Assembly (NCBI GenBank): GCA_003427395.1 | Contig: BFEA01000992.1 | Coordinates: 74,902 to 122,041, forward strand | DNA: 47,140 nucleotides | From: Chara braunii | Taxonomy: Eukaryota > Streptophyta > Charophyceae > Charales > Characeae | Direction of reading: 5' to 3' | In this document: piece after piece, positions 42,293-47,140 of the stretch | Position numbering within the stretch: the stretch's first letter is position 1 | How the letters are laid out: every line of letters begins with the position of its first letter | Made by a program: the position numbers and the translations under genes | Notes under the pieces: generated by a model | Database searches by the model: none | What the model was told of the DNA's origin: nothing | Seen by the model: only the letters and a program-made list of their open reading frames with translations

Positions 42293-42574
42293 ACCCCTGT
42301 GCTATTCTCTTTCCCTCCGTCCTTCTCGCCGTGGCTCCTCCTCTCATCGTCATGTCCAGTTCAGGTGATCGAGCGCGAGTCTCCGTGCTCGCCATCCGCG
42401 CGCGCGGACTCGCGCAGATCGCGCAAACAAATCATCTGCCGTCGCAAAGCTGTTAGCCCCAGGTCGGCCGTCGCAACGCCGAAGATACAAGTCGCTCTTT
42501 TTTTTTCCTTTTGAAGAGACACTTCACTTTTCGTTCGCGTAGGAGACAGACGCAGACAGCAAAGCTACCCTTTT

Positions 42575-42682
42575 CCCCCGAACACAACGCACCCTCGTAA
42601 TGACTGTATCGGGCAGGATAATTCTGAACAACCTAAAACTCTCGTACCAATACTCATAATCAGGGTGCGTTCTGTTCGGGGG
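42575..42682. mobile_element. 108-bp foldback element
   Basis: CCCCCGAACACAACGCACCCT (given in parts: CCCCCGAACA, AACGCACCCT; 42575-42595) pairs with AGGGTGCGTT, TGTTCGGGGG (42662-42682) with one mismatch. The unit is flanked by the direct words AGCAAAGCTACCC at about 42558 and 42692, which may be a duplication of the neighbourhood rather than a target-site duplication. Confidence 0.8.
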
Positions 42683-42928
42683 AAGACGGGGGCCAGCAAA
42701 GCTACCCCGTTCCCTCGAATATGACGCCTGGTCAATATTGTTGTATTTGGGGGGCACTTTAGGTCCAGATGCAGCCATAATGACCGTACGTTATAATCGG
42801 GGGAAAAAGACCGTAGCCACACAAATCGTAGAACTGAAAAGGCTAAACCACTTTATCACGAAGACACACATCCGAGACACGTGACCGCTGCTTCTGTATA
42901 TGACACGTGGTCTTCTCTCACTAAGTTG

Positions 42929-43105
42929 CATTGATTGCTGTGCTGCTGTATTGATTGCTGTATTGATTGCTGTATTGATTGCTGTATTGATGGCTGTATT
43001 GATGGCTGCATTGATGGCTGTATTGATTGCTGCATTGATGGCTGTATTGATTGCTGCATTGATTGCTGCATTGATTGCTGCATTGATTGCTGTATTGATT
43101 GCTAT
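42929..43105. repeat. 12-bp minisatellite (TTGATTGCTGTA)
   Basis: About fourteen copies of TTGAT(T/G)GCTG(T/C)A. Because the unit is a multiple of three, all frames stay open (for example CIDC on plus and QQS(I/M) on minus). There is no evidence that any frame is translated. Confidence 0.95.
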
Positions 43106-43135
43106 GATCGTCCTTTTCCATCGACATGCATCGAC

Positions 43136-43255
43136 AGAGAGTGAGGGAGAAGGAGAGAGAGTGGGAGACAGAGAGGGAGAGGGAGACAGAGAGGGAGAGG
43201 GAGAGGGGGAGAGAGAGAGGGAGAGAGGACGAGAGAGAGAGAGAGTGGAGATTGA
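43136..43255. repeat. GA-rich low-complexity tract
   Basis: GAGAGGGAGA-type repeats. Confidence 0.95.
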
Positions 43256-43564
43256 GAGGTCTCAGCTCAGCCATTGCACACAAATGGGCAGAGGAAAAAA
43301 GCTAAATGAAGGGGGGGGACCGACATGATAACTTCTCCATGTCATCCATAGTAAAGACAAGAGCCAGCAAACTCGTTAAAAATTAGGGGGGCAAAAAAAA
43401 AAAACAGACAGGCATGCAATACTGACGCGTGCTGCTGGTCGGCAATCCGTCAACAGACAGGACTAAGAAATGGGATGCCCTGGCTCTATCCATGAGACCC
43501 ACCCCATTTTCCTTTGTTCGTTTTTCTTTTTCTTTCTTAGCCCCCATTTTGTAAACAAACTTAC

Positions 43565-43745
43565 CTGATTGGCGAAGTGACAAAGAGAAAGCCCGCCGCC
43601 TCCTCGTTAACGCGCATTCGTTTGAAATAAAAAGTCTGCCTCCCTCCGTTGATTACTTCCCCGGACGGACGAATGCGATTGTGAATCATCAAACTCTTGA
43701 TATCTTTATGATGTTGAGCAAATGTCCTCCCGTCAAGAGAGATCA
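43565..43745 (-). CDS. Candidate exon of unknown function
   Basis: The minus-strand frame contains HNRIRPSGEVINGGRQTF, YFKRMRVNEEAAGFLFV and TSPI, and ends in a textbook donor, AATCAG|GTAAGT (exon end 43565, phase 2). The sequence looks like ordinary protein, unlike its repetitive surroundings. An in-frame ATG lies at MIHNRIRP, or the exon may begin at an acceptor CGGGAG| near 43727. It could be an early exon of the minus-strand gene that ends at 32411, but the phase does not fit a direct join to 38323, so other exons would be needed. I do not recognise the family. Confidence 0.35.
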
Positions 43746-43984
43746 CAGAGAATAATCAACGAAGAGAAAAAAAATCCTTACGTCGACGAGAGGATTACAC
43801 ACATAGAAGAAGGCTGGGAGAGAGAGAGGAGGGAGACAGGGAGAAGGGGAAAATAGAGTGAGAAGGGGGAGAGAGAGAGAGAGAGAAATGGTCACGCTAC
43901 CCTCGTCTAGCAGCAGGCTAACGACGCCTCTTCGTCCCCAGACACTCGATCCAGATCGCGATCACTACCGCTTCTTTTCCAACC

Positions 43985-44660
43985 AGGTCCGCCAAAGACG
44001 ACTGATTCCCGCCAGTTATTAATCCCTTTCCTCCTCCTCCTCCTCTTCCTCCTATTTCCAGCGAAAGACGAGTTATCCGTTAGACGAACATCGAAACGGT
44101 GGTGCTGGGCAGATAAGTGGTCGCAATGCCGGGCAAAGCCTGATCTCCGTCATCAGATCCCGCCAATTATCAATTCACGTCCTCCTCTTCCTCCTATTTC
44201 CAGCGAAAGACGAGTTATCCGTTAGACGAACATCGAAACGGTGGTGCTGGGCAGATAAGTGGTCGCAATGCCGGGCAAAGCCTGATCTCCGTCATCAGAT
44301 CCCGCCAATTATCAATTCACGTCCTCCTCTTCCTCCTATTTTCCCGCCAAACACGATTGAGTTCCGCCAATGATCAATTCCCTTCCTCCTCTTATTCCTA
44401 TTTCCCGACAAAGTCGATATCTCCGTTAGCGGACATTGAGACGATGGTGGGGAGAAAAGTGGTCTACACTTCAGGTCCCGCCAATTATGAATCCCCTACT
44501 TCCTCCTCTTCCTCCTACTACTTCCCGCCAAAGACGATTTATCCGTTAGATAGACATTGAAACGGTGGTGGGGAGATAAGTGGTCGCAATGCCGGGCAAA
44601 GTCTGGTCACCGTCAGAGTACACGTCAGATCCCGCGGGCGACATCCAGCCGTAAGACCAC
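43985..44660. repeat. Tandem array, unit about 142 bp, with E2F-like motifs
   Basis: Copies start near 44061, 44203 and 44346, and two diverged, shortened ones near 44406 and 44527. The first two are practically identical over about 140 bp. Each holds a CCTCCTC-rich stretch, a TTTCC(C/A)GC(C/G) box, ATCCGTTAGA, ACATCGAAACGGTGGTG and GTGGTCGCAATGCCGGGCAAA. The third copy has TTTTCCCGCCAAA (44339-44351), a perfect match to the E2F consensus. Confidence 0.85.
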
Positions 44661-44840
44661 GAAGACAGACGGCTGTGCTGCCATGAGAGACTCCCGCCAA
44701 ATCCATTTTCCTACCCTGTTTCCTCTGCTGCGCGCCAAAACGCATTTCCGCCATCGCAGGACGAAGATAATGAAACCTTCCACACCCCTTCTCGTCGCCT
44801 TTTCCGCGCGGCCAGGGTCACGGGGCCGGCGGAGCACAGG

Positions 44841-44841
<1 letters not shown>

Positions 44842-44897
<56 letters not shown>
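44842..44897. repeat. (CT)n microsatellite
   Basis: About 56 bp of perfect CT on the plus strand, followed at 44940-45065 by a further pyrimidine-rich stretch. Confidence 0.98.
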
Positions 44898-44900
<3 letters not shown>

Positions 44901-45095
44901 AAGTTCGTTCAACTTCTGGATGACGTATGGTTGTCCGATGGCTCAACAACCTCCTCTCTGCCCTCCCTTCTATCACCCACTCTTGCTTTCCTCCCTTCCT
45001 TTCTCTCCCCCTCCTCTCCCTCCCTCTTCCCCCTCTCTCCCTTCCTGCTCTGCCTTCTCTTGATCTTTGAAACGCAAAGTTTGTTCCGCCTATCG

Positions 45096-45455
45096 ATGGC
45101 TTTCGTAGGCGGGAAGGCAACGGCAAACGCCCCCTTCTCCTCCTGCTCCTCTTTCTCTCGCCCCACGCAAAGTGGCGCACAACTTTCAGCGCTGAGCAGA
45201 TTCGTCACCCCCCCGCGTCCGCGGATATGCGGCCTCTGCCCGCCTGGTTCCACCCCAGCGCGCCCACCCTGGTTCTGGTCGTGGTCGCGACAGGAATATG
45301 AAGAACCTCCAGCTGCTGCTGCGCCCACCGCTGGGCCGCGGAAAACGACAACGGCGGTAGTTCTCGGCGCTATTACTCGTCGACCTCATGGACAAGAGAT
45401 TCGTTCGAGCCGTCGGCGGGTCCAAAACATTCGCGCGCGCTCCGAAGCAACGTAG
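45096..45455 (+). CDS. Possible gene start, transit-peptide-like N-terminus
   Basis: ATG 45096 opens 119 codons beginning MAFVGGKATANAPFSS, rich in Ser, Ala, Arg and Pro and poor in acidic residues at first. This resembles chloroplast transit peptides but is equally what GC-rich sequence can give. The pyrimidine-rich upstream stretch resembles a plant 5' untranslated region. The opposite strand is also open over part of it. A donor-like GTAAGT lies at 45508 but in another frame. No domain follows. Low confidence. Confidence 0.2.
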   Translation: MAFVGGKATANAPFSSCSSFSRPTQSGAQLSALSRFVTPPRPRICGLCPPGSTPARPPWFWSWSRQEYEEPPAAAAPTAGPRKTTTAVVLGAITRRPHGQEIRSSRRRVQNIRARSEAT

Positions 45456-45922
45456 GCGGGGCAAATCAAAACCACCGCGCTCCCGTCAGACAGTTTTCCC
45501 CGCTGCGCTCCCATCAGTAAGTTTTCCCCGCCATGCTCAACAGGCGCCCCCCGCCACCGCGCACTGTCCGTGATCGCGGAGAAGGGAGCGGAAGCGGCCC
45601 AGAGATCGCTCGCGGAGAAGCGCGGGGAAGGGGCAAGCGCCCTCCCTGTGGGGCCCACTCTTTCCTCTCTTTCCCACGACCAGCGGGCAGAACACCAGAA
45701 CCGCCGTAGGTTTAGGCTGACCTCTCATATTCGCTCAACGTCGGCGGGCCAGGGACCTGATTTCCTGATCGTCTCTGGAACGACTTGGTCTCAACAAAAA
45801 GACCCGCTCCATATTTATTGCAAATGTGGGCCAGCGGTAGTGGCACTACTCGCCAACCGCCGACTTTTTTTTTTTTTCTTTTTTTTTTTTCTTTTTTAAC
45901 AAGTAAACTCTGCTCATTCTTA
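45456..45922. other. GC-rich to T-rich spacer
   Basis: CAGTTTTCCCCGC and AAGTTTTCCCCGCC near 45489 and 45510 are a short diverged direct repeat. Poly-T runs lie at 45866-45896. No gene recognised. Confidence 0.4.
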
Positions 45923-46418
45923 GGGCCTCGTTCCACTACCCTCGACTTGAAAAAAATCTCTAGGGCAGCCCTACGGGCGCCCTTGAGTCAAAACGTAATT
46001 AAAAAGTACTAGAGGTCGTTGGCGTTCCACTACACCCTGCAGTTCCCGCTCCCAAAAGGAGCGGGAAAATGTGCACCCCTGTTTGTCATGGAATTTTCAC
46101 AACCCAGGTCCATCCCTGGGCCCCGACAACCGCGATTGGCAAAAAAAAAAAAGAAAGGACCGGACGCGGGGGCTGAACTGCTGCCTGGCCACGCACATTG
46201 CCGCCTTTTCCAAGAATTTTCAAGTCACCTCCGGGAGGTGACTTGAAAATTGGCCCAAGTTGCCTGGGCGCCCTACGGCCGCCCTCGAGTCTCAGAGCGG
46301 GATTTTCTTCAGGCGGGAAGCTTAATCACTTTCCATTGTGATTAGCAGATCTCAAGGGCCTAGTGGAACGGCACCGCCCTTGAGATATTTTCAAGTCGAG
46401 GGTAGTGGAACGAGGCCC
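45923..46418. mobile_element. Tourist-like (PIF/Harbinger) MITE with TTA target duplication
   Basis: The left end GGGCCTCGTTCCACTACCCT (continuing CGACTTGAAAA) is the inverted complement of the right end (TTTTCAAGTCGAGGG, TAGTGGAACGAGGCCC). The match carries on more loosely through ATCTC(T/A)AGGGC. TTA flanks both ends (45920-45922 and 46419-46421), the typical three-base target of PIF/Harbinger elements. The word GTTCCACTA recurs subterminally (45931, 46024, and inverted at 46360). At 46215-46251 there is a perfect 18-bp palindrome around one G. Length is 496 bp with no transposase frame. Confidence 0.9.
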
Positions 46419-46457
46419 TTATTGCCACACAAAGGGAAGAGGCCGGGAATTCCTCAA

Positions 46458-46527
46458 CAAACAACCCGGAAAGGAAAAGGAAAATTTACACTGGGACCAT
46501 TACCCAGCTTAGGTGCAGGCCTTGGGA
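46458..46527 (+). repeat. Dispersed repeat shared with 26410-26475
   Basis: Second copy of the AACAACCCGGAAA / GGGACCATTACCCAGCTTAG block. Confidence 0.8.
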
Positions 46528-46834
46528 CATTTTGAATACATCAGGTGGAATTTCCTGTTCATATTGATTCAGAATCTTGGCGGATGACAAATGGTGCAAC
46601 TATGGTAGGCCCTGTGTCATGCCATGAAGGCCATGAATTCCGACACGCACTCCTGAACTGGGGCCTCGCCACACCATTCACGAAATGAAAAAAACTGACC
46701 GCATCTTCCTGCAGAAGATGGCAAGGTACTGATACCACGCTGGGCGTGGGGGAGCAGCCAGGACGGCGGGCGCACCACCAAGCGCAGTGCGTATAACCCT
46801 TAGGCACTGCTGCATGGTCGGTGCATGTTTGTGA

Positions 46835-47015
46835 GTTCGCAGCCCGTCAGGGTTGCGTTTTCCCCCCCTGAGAACATTTCGCAGCCCGTCAGGGGTGCGT
46901 TTTATGCCCCTGAGAAATTTCGTCGTCGTCACCAAACAGTGCGGTAGTTGGAAGGGTGGTGTTCGCAGCCCGTCAGGGGTGCGTTTTATGCCCCTGAGAA
47001 CATTTTTCGTCGTCG
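46835..47015. repeat. Triple repeat forming hairpins
   Basis: TTCGCAGCCCGTCAGGG starts at about 46836, 46879 and 46963. Each copy folds: TCAGGG/CCCTGA (46847-46852 with 46866-46871), and TCAGGGG/CCCCTGA twice (46889-46895 with 46907-46913; 46973-46979 with 46991-46997) around the loop TGCGTTTTATG. ATTTCGTCGTCG follows copies two and three. The frame MRFPPLRTF...GVRFMPLRNF only mirrors the repeat. Confidence 0.88.
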
Positions 47016-47140
47016 CTCGTTATACGGTCTTTGGAAGGCTGGAAAAACAAGGCATGGCAGTTTAGGGGGTGGTGGCATCTTATTTGAAACAGCAGGACCG
47101 GTAGCTGCCCGTGGGACCGCACGGGTTTTGGTCCAGGACC

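Noticed and set aside
41143-42368. Long S/L/Y/I-rich membrane-like proteins
   Set aside because: Direct translation of (CTAT)n microsatellites.
43727-43813. 32-nt micro-exon (43782-43813) before the exon-like segment
   Set aside because: CAG acceptor, GTAAGG donor and phase all fit, but the implied intron of 55 nt is very short and the exon too small to support alone.
44898-45455. Full 185-codon plus-strand frame starting in the pyrimidine tract
   Set aside because: Its first 66 codons are the (CT)n-rich tract; only the part from ATG 45096 is kept, at low confidence.

Overview
The window is eukaryotic nuclear DNA, very rich in repeats. The evidence is two decayed Ty3/Gypsy retrotransposons, a plant-type LINE with APE endonuclease, reverse transcriptase and a C-terminal zinc-binding domain, long dinucleotide and tetranucleotide microsatellites with assembly gaps, MITE-like foldback elements, and a probable multi-exon gene with GT-AG introns. 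A land plant or, as I would guess, a streptophyte (charophyte-type) alga fits best. That is an inference from element types; no species-specific gene proves it. There is no bacterial operon, CRISPR array or rRNA gene.

Layout. 1-5342 (+): Gypsy element A, cut by the window edge and broken by frameshifts and stops (gag zinc knuckle, protease, RT, RNase H, integrase). 5351-6012: directly behind its integrase stop, six hairpins share one loop sequence while their stems differ but stay complementary. This is the most striking signal of the window. 6.2-8.4 kb: degenerate repeats and GC-rich sequence without a recognisable gene. 8.4-10.3 kb: two inverted copies of a GC-rich repeat, a G-quadruplex-like tract and an 87-bp tandem duplication. 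10.3-13.4 kb: no gene, one 96-bp foldback element, composite microsatellites around a gap, and a minisatellite. 14163-19255 (-): a LINE with ORF1-like and ORF2 remains. It abuts, at about 19260, Gypsy element B (19263-22525, +), a chromovirus-like copy with several stops. B is followed by a polypurine tract and a probable LTR full of hairpins (22526 to about 24.6 kb).

25-32 kb: microsatellites, tandem duplications and pieces of a dispersed composite repeat (27.2-27.7, 30.9 and 39.3-40.8 kb). This repeat combines a 32-bp minisatellite, a hammerhead-like core motif and a long foldback arm. 32411-37051 (-): one very long open exon (1546 codons) of an acidic, repetitive, probably tail-anchored protein of unknown function, with a probable upstream exon at 38165-38323 joined in phase. 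Another exon-like segment lies at 43565-43745 (-). 38.3-47.1 kb: tandem duplications, (CTAT)n tracts, a 12-bp minisatellite, a 142-bp tandem array carrying E2F-like motifs, a possible plus-strand gene start at 45096, a complete 496-bp PIF/Harbinger (Tourist)-like MITE with TTA target duplications, and a hairpin-forming triple repeat at the right edge.

Functionally the window is mostly a transposon graveyard around one probable host gene on the minus strand. The three large retroelements look dead. The small hairpin-rich elements (5.4-6.0, 22.5-24.4, 27-41 and 45.9-46.4 kb) are what deserves attention.
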